Assembly (NCBI RefSeq): GCF_021699195.1 | Contig: NZ_SSXE01000041.1 | Location: 1 to 64,000, forward strand | Origin: Nonomuraea sp. MG754425 | GTDB taxonomy: Bacteria > Actinomycetota > Actinomycetes > Streptosporangiales > Streptosporangiaceae | DNA: 64,000 bases | Direction of reading: 5' to 3' | Part shown: positions 16,441 through 24,250 of the stretch, piece after piece | Position numbering within the stretch: the stretch's first letter is position 1 | Layout: every line of letters starts with the position of its first letter | Program-made: the position numbers and the translations under genes | Notes under the pieces: model-generated | Seen by the model: the letters and a program-made list of their open reading frames with translations, nothing else | What the model was told of the DNA's origin: nothing | The model's database searches: none

Positions 16441-17991
16441 GTGGCAGCGACGCGACCGATGACCGGCGCCGAGTACATCGAGAGCCTGCGCGACGACCGC
16501 GAGATCTACCTGTACGGCGAACGCGTCAAGGACGTCACCGCGCACCCCGCGTTCCACAACCCGGTGCGCATGACGGCCCGGCTGTACGACGCGCTGCACG
16601 ACCCCGAGCGCAACCAGAACCTGATCGCGCCGACCGACACCGGCGGCGAGGGCTTCACCCACGCCTTCTTCACCACCCCGCGCTCGGCCGACGACCTCGT
16701 CGCCCACCAGCGGGCCATCGCCGAGTGGGCCAGGATGAGCTACGGCTGGATGGGCCGCAGCCCCGACTACAAGGCGGCCTTCCTCGGCACGCTCGGCGCC
16801 AACGCCGACTTCTACGAGCCGTACTCCGACAACGCGCGCCGCTGGTACAAGGAGTCGCAGGAGAAGGTCCTGTTCTGGAACCACGCGATCGTGCACCCGC
16901 CGGTGGACCGCAACCGGCCGCCGGACGAGGTCGCCGACGTCTTCGTGCACGTCGAGAAGGAGACCGACGCCGGGCTCGTGGTCAGCGGCGCCAAGGTCGT
17001 CGCCACCGGCTCGGCGCTGGCCCACTACAACTTCATCGCCCACTACGGCCTGCCGATCAAGGACAGGAAGTTCGCCCTGGTGGCCACCGTGCCGATGGGG
17101 GCGCCGGGCCTGAAGCTGATCTGCCGCCCGTCGTACACGGCCACCGCGGCCGTCATGGGCAGCCCGTTCGACTACCCGCTCTCCTCCCGTCTGGACGAGA
17201 ACGACACCATCTTCGTGATGGACAAGGTGCTCATCCCCTGGGAGAACGTGTTCATCTACGGCCACCTGGGCAAGGTGCAGCTCTTCACCGGCCGCTCCGG
17301 CTTCCCCGAGCGCTTCACCTTCCACGGCTGCACCCGCCTGGCGGTCAAGCTGGAGTTCATCGCGGGCCTGCTGCTCAAGGCCGTGGAGATCACCGGCACC
17401 AAGGACTTCCGCGGCGTGCAGAGCCGGCTCGGCGAGGTGCTCGCCTGGCGCAACCTGTTCTGGGCGCTCTCGGACGCCGCCGCCCGCAACCCCGTGCCGT
17501 GGGTCGGCGGGGCCGTGCTGCCCAATCCGCAGTACGGCCTGGCCTACCGGTGGTTCATGCAGATCGGCTACCCGCGGATCAAGGAGATCATCGAGCAGGA
17601 CATCGCCAGCGGCCTCATCTACATCAACTCCAGCGCCGAGGACTTCCACAACCCCGAGATCCGCCGGCACCTCGACCGGTACCTGCGCGGCTCGGGCGGA
17701 GTCGAGGCGGAGGAGCGCGTCAAGGTGATGAAGCTGCTGTGGGACTGCGTGGGCACCGAGTTCGGCGGCCGGCACGAGCTGTACGAGCGCAACTACGCGG
17801 GCAACCACGAGAACACCCGGGTGGAGCTGCTCTCGTCGCAGATCGCCGACGGGCACACCGAGGGCTACAAGGCGTTCGCCGACGCGTGCCTCGACGAGTA
17901 CGACCTCGACGGCTGGCGGGTGCCCGACCTGTCCTCCTTCGACGACCTGCGCCGCCTGCGCGACACCCTCCAGTCCGTGCACGACGACTGA
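16441..17991 (+). CDS. 4-hydroxyphenylacetate 3-hydroxylase (HpaB) family, SgcC-like phenol ortho-hydroxylase
   Basis: The 516-residue protein fits the HpaB/SgcC oxygenase family in length and order: an N-terminal segment with [20 protein letters not shown], the flavin/substrate region around [20 protein letters not shown], and [11 protein letters not shown] leading to the helical C-terminal domain. Family members use FADH2 and O2 to hydroxylate a phenol next to its OH. SgcC acts on a PCP-bound beta-tyrosine derivative, and the neighbouring tyrosine aminomutase and NRPS make that the likely role here. The GTG start follows AAGGAGG. No flavin reductase gene is seen. A terminator hairpin follows 21 bp after the stop. 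Confidence 0.9.
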   Translation: MAATRPMTGAEYIESLRDDREIYLYGERVKDVTAHPAFHNPVRMTARLYDALHDPERNQNLIAPTDTGGEGFTHAFFTTPRSADDLVAHQRAIAEWARMSYGWMGRSPDYKAAFLGTLGANADFYEPYSDNARRWYKESQEKVLFWNHAIVHPPVDRNRPPDEVADVFVHVEKETDAGLVVSGAKVVATGSALAHYNFIAHYGLPIKDRKFALVATVPMGAPGLKLICRPSYTATAAVMGSPFDYPLSSRLDENDTIFVMDKVLIPWENVFIYGHLGKVQLFTGRSGFPERFTFHGCTRLAVKLEFIAGLLLKAVEITGTKDFRGVQSRLGEVLAWRNLFWALSDAAARNPVPWVGGAVLPNPQYGLAYRWFMQIGYPRIKEIIEQDIASGLIYINSSAEDFHNPEIRRHLDRYLRGSGGVEAEERVKVMKLLWDCVGTEFGGRHELYERNYAGNHENTRVELLSSQIADGHTEGYKAFADACLDEYDLDGWRVPDLSSFDDLRRLRDTLQSVHDD

Positions 17992-18012
17992 GGGCGTCCG
18001 GAAGACCTCCGA

Positions 18013-18040
18013 GGGTGGGCCGGAACCAGCCGGCTCACCC
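18013..18040 (+). terminator. terminator hairpin after HpaB-type gene
   Basis: GGGTGGGCCGG pairs with CCGGCTCACCC (one G-T pair) around AACCAG, followed by TTCT. It ends the hydroxylase pair before the regulator gene. Confidence 0.7.
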
Positions 18041-18081
18041 TTCTGACGTGCCGCGTGACCTCGCCGCCGGGCCGAATGGGA

Positions 18082-18097
18082 ACGAGAACATACTCGT
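18082..18097. promoter_or_regulatory. AT-richer promoter region with small inverted repeat upstream of StrR-like regulator
   Basis: ACGAGAACATACTCGT has 5-bp inverted arms and lies in an unusually AT-rich stretch (18080-18125, including CCTATACC) 110 bp before the regulator start. It may be the regulator's promoter or an autoregulatory site. The canonical StrR-type half-site GTTCGAC was not found here. Confidence 0.35.
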
Positions 18098-18206
18098 CCT
18101 ATACCGCGCCTGATTATTCTCTGACGAAGATCGTCCGACCGATTTCGGAAAGCCGGAAAGGCGCGCCGCCCCGACTCCGGGACGACGGCCCAGAAAGCTG
18201 GGTGTT

Positions 18207-19193
18207 GTGGCTGGACTCCATTCAGGCAGGGCCGACCAGGACCACGTGCCGGCGTCGTCCGGCGACGAGGCGCTCGCGGTTTCGCGAGAAGTGGTCAGAG
18301 TGCATGTCAGCAGGCTGAGCGCGGCCGACTCGCCCCGCCTGGCGGGCGTGGACCGCAACCACGTGCGCGTGCTGGCGGAGACCGACGACCGGCTGCCGCC
18401 CATCATCGTGCACCACCCGAGCCTGCGGGTCATCGACGGGATGCACCGGCTGGAGGCCGCGCTGCTGAACGGGCAGGCGGAGATCGAGGTCCGCTACTTC
18501 CGCGGCGACGCGGCCGAGACGTTCCGGCTCGCGGTGGCGGCGAACACCGCGCACGGGCTGCCGCTGACCCAGGCCGAGCGCCAGACGGCCGCGGCCCGCG
18601 TCATCGACTCCCATCCGCATCTGTCGGACCGGGCGATCGCCCGCACCACGGGTCTGTCCGCGAAGACCGTAGCCCGGATCCGCCGTTCGTCCAAGGACGG
18701 CGAGAGCGCGCGGCGGCTCGGGCGCGACGGCAGGGTGCGGCCCCTGAGCACCGCCGAGGGCCGGCGCATCGCCTCCAGTGTGCTCATCGCCAGGCCGGAG
18801 GCGTCCCTGCGGGAGATCGCGCAGGAGGCGCGCGTCTCGGTCGGCACCGTACGGGACGTGCGGGCCCGCCTCGCCTCGGGGGAGGACCCCGTGCCGCCCG
18901 GCCTGCGCGAGCCGGACGTCCTCGACGCCGCGCCGGGACCGGCCGGCGAGCAGGACCTCGTCACGGTGTTCGACCGGCTGCGCCTGGATCCCGTGCTGCG
19001 CTACAGCGAGTCGGGCCGGAGCCTGTTGCGCTGGCTGGGCGCGCATCTGGTGACCATGGAGCAGTCGAGGGAGGCGCTCGGCAGCGTGCCGCCGCACTCC
19101 GCGATCAGTATCGCGAAGATCGCCCACGGCTGCGCCGACGTCTGGAACTCGCTGGCGGCGGAGCTGGAACGCAGGGCGGGCGACCACCCCTGA
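18207..19193 (+). CDS. StrR/NovG-type ParB-like transcriptional regulator
   Basis: The 328-residue protein has a ParB/sulfiredoxin-like N-terminal domain with the signature LRVIDGMHRLEAALL near residues 70-85, then a helix-turn-helix around LSDRAIARTTGLSAKTVARI (about 145-165) and a second around SLREIAQEARVSVGTVRDV (about 195-215). This arrangement is that of StrR, NovG, Tei15* and related pathway-specific activators of antibiotic clusters. The GTG giving MAGLHSG is chosen; a later GTG is possible because the ribosome-binding site is weak. It has its own promoter region after the terminator at 18013. It is a candidate for the protein that reads the recurrent 17-bp dyads, although those do not resemble published StrR-type sites. 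Confidence 0.88.
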   Translation: MAGLHSGRADQDHVPASSGDEALAVSREVVRVHVSRLSAADSPRLAGVDRNHVRVLAETDDRLPPIIVHHPSLRVIDGMHRLEAALLNGQAEIEVRYFRGDAAETFRLAVAANTAHGLPLTQAERQTAAARVIDSHPHLSDRAIARTTGLSAKTVARIRRSSKDGESARRLGRDGRVRPLSTAEGRRIASSVLIARPEASLREIAQEARVSVGTVRDVRARLASGEDPVPPGLREPDVLDAAPGPAGEQDLVTVFDRLRLDPVLRYSESGRSLLRWLGAHLVTMEQSREALGSVPPHSAISIAKIAHGCADVWNSLAAELERRAGDHP

Positions 19194-19242
19194 CGGGGCC
19201 GCCCTGCGATGACGCTCTCCCGGCCGCCCGCCGCGCAGGCCG

Positions 19243-19275
19243 TTGTTTTACAGGCGCCACCCGGCACTACAGAAT
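19243..19275 (+). promoter_or_regulatory. possible promoter of the TIM-barrel gene, short or no leader
   Basis: TTGTTT (19243-19248) and TACAGAAT (19268-19275) are spaced 19 bp apart, and the ATG follows 8 bp later. If real, the transcript would start at or next to the ATG. No ribosome-binding site is visible, which fits a leaderless mRNA. Confidence 0.35.
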
Positions 19276-19282
19276 CGCCGTC

Positions 19283-20164
19283 ATGGGTGAATCGAGTAGG
19301 GCCGCGACGGTCGAAGGACTGCGCATCTCCTGCAATGAGCTGACCGCCCGGGACCTCCCTCTGGAAATCATTGCCCGTACCGCCCGCGAAGCCGGCTTCG
19401 AAGGGCTCGGAATCCTCCCGTCGACCATCGATGAACTCGGGGTGCGGAAAGTGGCCGCCGTCCTGGACGGCGAAGGGCTGAGCGCCACCAGCGTGTGCGC
19501 GTTCGCCGGACTCATCGGCCCCACCCCCGAGGCGCAGGCGGCGCGGCTGGCCGAGGCGGCGCGCCGGCTGGCCGCCGCGGCGGAGCTGGGCGTGCCGCTC
19601 GTGGTGGTGGTCGGCGGCCCGGCCGGCCCGCTCGGCCCGCGACAGGCGTGGGAGAAGGCGGTCTTCGCGGTGGACGAACTGCTGGAGCGGGCGGCCCGCG
19701 AAGGGGCCGAGGTGCTCGTCGAGCCGCTCCACCCGGTCCTCGTCGCGGAATCGGTCGTGACGTCGCTGGCGGACGCCCACGCCCTGGTCGGGCGGAGCGG
19801 CACCGGGGGCGTCGTCCTCGACACCTGGCACGTGTGGTGGGACGCCCGGCTGCGCGAGCAGGCCGACCGGGCGGGCCGGCGGGTCCGGATCGTGCACCTG
19901 TCCGACTGGGCTCCGCCCGGCCCCGGAGCGGACCTCGACCGGCTGCTCCCCGGCGAGGGGGTCGCGGGCCTGCCGGCGCTGTGCGCGGACCTGCTCGACG
20001 GCGGCTTCGACGGCTGGTGGGAGGTCGAGATCCAGTCGGAGAAGTTGTGGGCCGGAGACCAGGTCTCGCTGATCCGCGCCTCCTACGACGCGGCCCGCGG
20101 GGTGCTGGAAACCGCGGTGTCGCCGGCCGCGGAGAACGCGGGGGTGACAGACCCCGGACGGTGA
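19283..20164 (+). CDS. xylose-isomerase-like TIM-barrel protein (sugar phosphate isomerase/epimerase family)
   Basis: The 293-residue protein has a TIM barrel of the AP endonuclease-2/xylose isomerase-like type. The metal-binding residues are recognisable in order: Glu in VLVEPLHP, Asp and His in LDTWHVWW, His in VHLSDW and a final Glu in EVEIQS. Members epimerise or isomerise sugars and inososes, or act on hydroxypyruvate-like compounds, in the cytosol. No sugar pathway is visible in the cluster, so the substrate is open; a ketone-enol isomerisation on a tailored intermediate is possible. It stands alone between the regulator and the convergent PhyH gene. The C-terminal 15 residues look unstructured. 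Confidence 0.78.
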   Translation: MGESSRAATVEGLRISCNELTARDLPLEIIARTAREAGFEGLGILPSTIDELGVRKVAAVLDGEGLSATSVCAFAGLIGPTPEAQAARLAEAARRLAAAAELGVPLVVVVGGPAGPLGPRQAWEKAVFAVDELLERAAREGAEVLVEPLHPVLVAESVVTSLADAHALVGRSGTGGVVLDTWHVWWDARLREQADRAGRRVRIVHLSDWAPPGPGADLDRLLPGEGVAGLPALCADLLDGGFDGWWEVEIQSEKLWAGDQVSLIRASYDAARGVLETAVSPAAENAGVTDPGR

Positions 20165-20267
20165 GCCCGAGCGGCCCCGCTCCCTCCCGGGTGCGACTGC
20201 GGAAGGTCCGCACTTGCACGCCCCGCGCCTGACGAACGAGCACGAGAGGCGGGCGAACCAGGCCGGA

Positions 20268-20312
20268 CCCGGCCGCCGGACAACGCGGAGATCGCGATGA
20301 CCGGCGGCCGGG
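20268..20312. terminator. possible terminator between convergent genes
   Basis: CCCGGCCGCCGG and CCGGCGGCCGGG form a perfect 12-bp inverted repeat with a 21-base loop. It lies between the TIM-barrel gene and the PhyH gene. The long loop makes it weaker than the other hairpins in the window. Confidence 0.4.
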
Positions 20313-20338
20313 CCCGGATCAGGGAGCCGCGCGCCCGC

Positions 20339-21208
20339 TCAGCGGGTCACCAGGCCCGCCTCGCGGATGGTCGCGTCGTCGGCCAGCACGATGTCGGGGT
20401 CGTTCATCTCGACCCAGCCCAGGCCGGGCGGGCAGCGGTCGTAGCCGAGCAGCCGCCGCACCTCCTCCGGATAGGCCAGCACCTTCTCCTTGGGGACGGC
20501 GAGGTACTGGTTCTCCTCCTGGCGCAGGTTGCCCAGGTCGAGCGCGATCGTCAGGCCGGTGCGCGGCCGGTCGGTGTCGTTGCTGCCGCCGCCGTGGTAG
20601 ACGCCGCCCACCCAGATGAGCCCGCCGCCCGGCGGCAGCTCGGTCGGGATGGCCTCGGCGGACTTCGGGGCGCGCTCGTCGTCCCAGTGGTGGCTGCCCG
20701 GGATGACCAGCGTGCCGCCGTTGGCGGCGGTGAACTCGCTCATCGCCAGCATGAGCTGCACCCGCGTCGTCGGCCCCGGGTGCGGGCGCAGGTGCAGGGC
20801 GTCGTCGCGGTGCAGGGGCATCTTGCCCTGCCCCTTGTGGATCTGGATGAGCTGCGTGGTGCTGACCTGGATGCTGGGCACCATCTCCTGGCGCGCGCGG
20901 CCGATCCACATCGTGACCGGCTTCTGCATCAGCGCCCGGGCCGCGCCCAGGTACAGCGGGTGCGTGACGACCGGCGTCAACCGGGACGTGCGCGCGAACA
21001 GGGACGACACCCGCCGCGTGCGCAGGCCGTCGTACCAGTTTCCGGAGAAGTCGCCGGACTCCAGGCAGGGGCCGAGGTCGGCCCACAGCCCGGCGAGGAC
21101 GTCCGCGCCCACGAGGTCCTCCACGATCGCCGCGCCGTCCCGCTCGAGGACCGCCACGAGGTCGTCGAGCGCGGCGCCGGACGTCAACCGGGTCAGGCCC
21201 GCCATCAT
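20339..21208 (-). CDS. phytanoyl-CoA dioxygenase (PhyH) family Fe(II)/2-oxoglutarate oxygenase
   Basis: The 289-residue protein has the PhyH jelly-roll pattern. The iron ligands are probably His and Asp in MPLHRDDALH (near 140) and His in GGVYHGGGSND (near 215), with the 2-oxoglutarate arginine in RPRTGLTIAL. It would hydroxylate, desaturate or epoxidise a substrate with O2 and 2-oxoglutarate. The start ATG overlaps the stop of the upstream condensation-enzyme gene (ATGA), so translation is coupled. It is the last gene of the aminomutase-condensation-PhyH set, which points to the beta-tyrosine-containing intermediate as substrate, possibly by beta- or side-chain hydroxylation. Confidence 0.85.
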   Translation of the reverse strand: MMAGLTRLTSGAALDDLVAVLERDGAAIVEDLVGADVLAGLWADLGPCLESGDFSGNWYDGLRTRRVSSLFARTSRLTPVVTHPLYLGAARALMQKPVTMWIGRARQEMVPSIQVSTTQLIQIHKGQGKMPLHRDDALHLRPHPGPTTRVQLMLAMSEFTAANGGTLVIPGSHHWDDERAPKSAEAIPTELPPGGGLIWVGGVYHGGGSNDTDRPRTGLTIALDLGNLRQEENQYLAVPKEKVLAYPEEVRRLLGYDRCPPGLGWVEMNDPDIVLADDATIREAGLVTR

Positions 21209-22569
21209 AGATCGCCTTTCTCTCGTGCGTTCAGCGGAGCGTCCGGGCGCAGCAGCGTCTCCCGCAGCGACCGCAGGAACCGCGCCACCATGTCCTTGAC
21301 CGTCGTCTCCTCGAAGAGGTTCGTGTTGAACCACAGGCTGCACACCATGTCCCCGGCCGGGTCGATGTCCAGCGTCCACAGTGCGCCGTCGGGGATGTCG
21401 GTGGTGACCGGCTGCGAGATCAGGCGGCGCCGGATGTCCGCGTACGTCAGGTCGCCGACCTGCTCGCCGTCCAGTGTGAAGGGGAACTGGAAGACCTGGA
21501 ACGACACCACGCAGGTGTCGTCGCCGGCGAACGAGGCGGTGACGTCCGGCGCCTGCTCGACGATCTGCGGGAACGGGATGTCGTGCCGGTAGGCGCGCAC
21601 GCACGACAGCCGCGTGCGCGCGATCACCTCGCGGAACGTGCCGCAGCCGGTCAGGTCGGTCCTGATCGGCAGCAGGTTGAAGAACGAGCCGATCGTGTTC
21701 TGGAAGCGCGCCAGGCCCCGTCCCGAGGAGAACGTGGTCGCCGTGATGTCCGTCGCGCCGGTGGAGCGGCTCAGGAACACCTTGTACGCGGCCAGCATCA
21801 CCATGAACGGCGAGCTGCGGGTCTGCGCGGCCAGGCTCAGCGCCGCGCTCGTCAGCTCCGCGTCCACGAGGAAACGGTGGGCGGCCGTGCACTTGGGCCG
21901 CTCCTCCGAGCGCCGGTGGTCGGTCCTGGTGGGGATCACCTGGGCGTCGCGCAGCGTCTCACGCCAGTACGCCCGCGCCCGCTCCGCCTCCGGCAGCGCC
22001 GGGCGCTCGCGGTCCCACAGCGCGTACGCCCGGTACTGCTGCGGCTGGGCCGGCGCGGGCAGGTCGAGGCCGCGCCGCCTGGCGTACAGCACCGACAGTT
22101 CCCTGATCAGCAGCTTCATCGACCATTCGTCCACCGCCGTGTGGTGCGCGATGAGCGCCAGCACCGAGTCCCGCTCGTCGAAGCGGGCCAGCACCGCCCG
22201 CACCAGCGGCAGCTCGTCGATGCCGTAGCGGCCCTGTTCGAGCTCGATGAGCAGCTCCTCGGCCCGCCGGGCCCGCTCCTGCGGCCCCGCGTCGAGGTCG
22301 CGCACCGTGAGCCGGACCGGCGTCGGGGCGAGCACCCGCTGGTGCCGCTCGCCCTCCCGCCGGACGATCTCGGTGCGCAGCGCCTCGTGCCGGACCACCA
22401 GCTCGTCCAGCGCCTCCTGGAGCGCGCCGGCGTCCACCTCCCCGGTGAGCCGCCACCCGCACACGATGTTGTACGTCGGACCGAACGGCCCCTCCGCGTC
22501 GCCCTTGTCGAACAGGCACAGGAAGTCCTGGTTGAACGAGAGCGGGATGGCCTCGCCCACGACCGTCAT
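21205..22569 (-). CDS. free-standing NRPS condensation enzyme, SgcC5-like
   Basis: The 454-residue protein is a single condensation domain. The active-site motif reads HHTAVDEWS, with both histidines present and the Gly of HHxxxDG replaced by Glu. The later blocks (SFFNLLPIRTDL and DIPFPQIVE) match C-domain motifs. Free-standing enzymes such as SgcC5 join a carrier-bound beta-tyrosine to an alcohol or amine of another intermediate. Here it sits between the tyrosine aminomutase (10 bp upstream) and PhyH (4-bp overlap), so all three are in one operon with the NRPS module. Since the condensation domain inside the NRPS is degenerate, this protein may do the bond formation in trans. The acceptor is unknown. 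Confidence 0.88.
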   Translation of the reverse strand: MTVVGEAIPLSFNQDFLCLFDKGDAEGPFGPTYNIVCGWRLTGEVDAGALQEALDELVVRHEALRTEIVRREGERHQRVLAPTPVRLTVRDLDAGPQERARRAEELLIELEQGRYGIDELPLVRAVLARFDERDSVLALIAHHTAVDEWSMKLLIRELSVLYARRRGLDLPAPAQPQQYRAYALWDRERPALPEAERARAYWRETLRDAQVIPTRTDHRRSEERPKCTAAHRFLVDAELTSAALSLAAQTRSSPFMVMLAAYKVFLSRSTGATDITATTFSSGRGLARFQNTIGSFFNLLPIRTDLTGCGTFREVIARTRLSCVRAYRHDIPFPQIVEQAPDVTASFAGDDTCVVSFQVFQFPFTLDGEQVGDLTYADIRRRLISQPVTTDIPDGALWTLDIDPAGDMVCSLWFNTNLFEETTVKDMVARFLRSLRETLLRPDAPLNAREKGDL

Positions 22570-22579
22570 GATCGCCTCC

Positions 22580-24247
22580 CTACCGCAGCTCGACGCCGGT
22601 CTGCTGGACGGCGTCCGCCAGCTCGCCGCGCGACAGGGCCGCCGCCACGAGCTCGATGTCGTCGGCCATGTACCGGTCGCAGGCGAGCGCGGGCACCAGC
22701 GAGCGCACCGTCTCGTACGCCTGCCGGCTCGCCCGGCCGAGCCGGTCGCGCCGCCCCGACAGGTCCACCGCCTGCGCGGCGGCCAGGCACTCGACGGCGA
22801 GGATGCGGCAGTTGTTCTCCAGCACCCGGCGCGCGTTGCGGGTGGCGATCAGGCCCATGCTGACGACGTCCTGGTTGTCGCCGTTGGACGGCACGCTCTG
22901 CGTGCTGGCCGGCGCGATCGTCCGGTTCTCGGCCACCAGCGCCGTCGCCGGGTACTGCGCGCCCGCGAACCCGCTGTTGAGCCCCGGGTCGCCCGCGACG
23001 AGGAACTCCGGCAGGCCGTTGTTCAGGTAGCGGTTCAGCAGCCGGTTGGTGCGGCGCTCGGACATGACGCCGAGCTGGGTCAGCGCGATGGTGAGGTAGT
23101 CCATCACGAACGCGACCGGCTGGCCGTGGAAGTTCGCGCCGTGGAAGATCTCCTTGCCGGCGAAGACCAGCGGGTTGTCGTTGGAGGAGTTGAGTTCGAT
23201 CTCCAGCGTCTCCGTCGCGTGGTAGGCGGCCTGCCGCACCGCGCCGACCACCTGCGGGATCGCCCGCAGCGTGTACGCCTTCTGCAGGTAGACCTCGGTC
23301 CGCTGGACGCCCTCGCCCTCGCCGGCGTCGCGCTTGGCGGACCGGCCGCGTGGCTCCCGGCGTTTGAGCACGTCGAGCCGGTGCGGGTCGGCCTTGAGCG
23401 CCCGCCGCAGCTCGCTGTGCTCCACCGTCAGCTCGCTGCCCTCCATCAGCGCCCGCAGGTTCGCGGCGCAGTCGATCTGCCCGCGGTGCGGCCGGGCCAG
23501 GTCGTGGCCCTCGGCCATGAAGGGGCTGGTGGAGGCGAGCAGCGCCTCGCACACCAGGGCCGTGACGATCTCGGCCTGCCGGATCTGCTCCATCGCCCGC
23601 CCGGCCACCAGGCTGCCGACCCCGGTCATCGCCGAGGTCCCGTTGATCATGGCCAGGCCCTCCTTGAACCGCAGGCTCAGCGGTTCGATGCCCAGCTCGC
23701 GCAGCACCGGGCCGGTCTCGACGGGGTGGCCGTCGCGCAGCACGTACCCCTCGCCGATGAGGGTGGCCGCGACGTGCGCGAGCGGGGCCAGGTCGCCGCT
23801 CGCGCCCAGCGAGCCGATCTGCGGGATGGCGGGCGTGACACCGAGGTTGAGGTAGAGCGCGAGCCGTTCGATCAGCTCGGGACGGACCGCCGAGTAGCCC
23901 TTGGCCAGGCAGTTGAGCCGGGCCGCGAGCACGGCCCTGGCCTCGTCCTCGGCGAAGACCGGCCCGACGCCGGCGCAGTGGCTGCGGACCAGGTTCGTCT
24001 GCAGCTCCACCTCCTTCGCCGGGTCCACCAGCATGTAGATCATCTCGCCGTAGCCGGTGGTGACGCCGTAGACGGGGATGCCGTCCCGGATGGTCTCCTC
24101 GAAGAGCTGCCGGGTGGCCGCCGCCTTCGCCAGCGCCACCGGCGTGACGTTGCAGGTGGCGCCGTTCTCGGCGACGAGCCGCACGGTCTCGACACTCAGG
24201 CTCTCGCCATCGAAGTCGACCGTGGTATCCGTTTCGACCAGAGTCAT
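22580..24247 (-). CDS. tyrosine 2,3-aminomutase (MIO family, SgcC4-like)
   Basis: The 555-residue protein belongs to the aromatic ammonia-lyase/aminomutase family. The MIO triad is Ala149-Ser150-Gly151 in GSLGASGDLAPL, the catalytic tyrosine lies in YGVTTGYGEMIYM near residue 60, and LVRSHCAGVG has the histidine associated with tyrosine selectivity at about residue 90. By memory it follows the enediyne aminomutase SgcC4 closely along its length (for example HGANFHGQPVAF, PASTQSVPSNGDNQDV), so L-tyrosine to beta-tyrosine is the likely reaction. It carries an extra basic insertion of roughly 16-25 residues around positions 287-313. It is co-transcribed with the NRPS just upstream (3-bp gap) and the condensation enzyme downstream. 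A plain tyrosine ammonia-lyase is the alternative. Confidence 0.9.
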   Translation of the reverse strand: MTLVETDTTVDFDGESLSVETVRLVAENGATCNVTPVALAKAAATRQLFEETIRDGIPVYGVTTGYGEMIYMLVDPAKEVELQTNLVRSHCAGVGPVFAEDEARAVLAARLNCLAKGYSAVRPELIERLALYLNLGVTPAIPQIGSLGASGDLAPLAHVAATLIGEGYVLRDGHPVETGPVLRELGIEPLSLRFKEGLAMINGTSAMTGVGSLVAGRAMEQIRQAEIVTALVCEALLASTSPFMAEGHDLARPHRGQIDCAANLRALMEGSELTVEHSELRRALKADPHRLDVLKRREPRGRSAKRDAGEGEGVQRTEVYLQKAYTLRAIPQVVGAVRQAAYHATETLEIELNSSNDNPLVFAGKEIFHGANFHGQPVAFVMDYLTIALTQLGVMSERRTNRLLNRYLNNGLPEFLVAGDPGLNSGFAGAQYPATALVAENRTIAPASTQSVPSNGDNQDVVSMGLIATRNARRVLENNCRILAVECLAAAQAVDLSGRRDRLGRASRQAYETVRSLVPALACDRYMADDIELVAAALSRGELADAVQQTGVELR

Positions 24248-24250
24248 TTC

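Noticed and set aside
18041-18206. Classical StrR-type operator (GTTCGAC inverted repeat) near the StrR-like regulator
   Set aside because: No such half-site was found in the upstream region; only a short ACGAG/CTCGT repeat is present.
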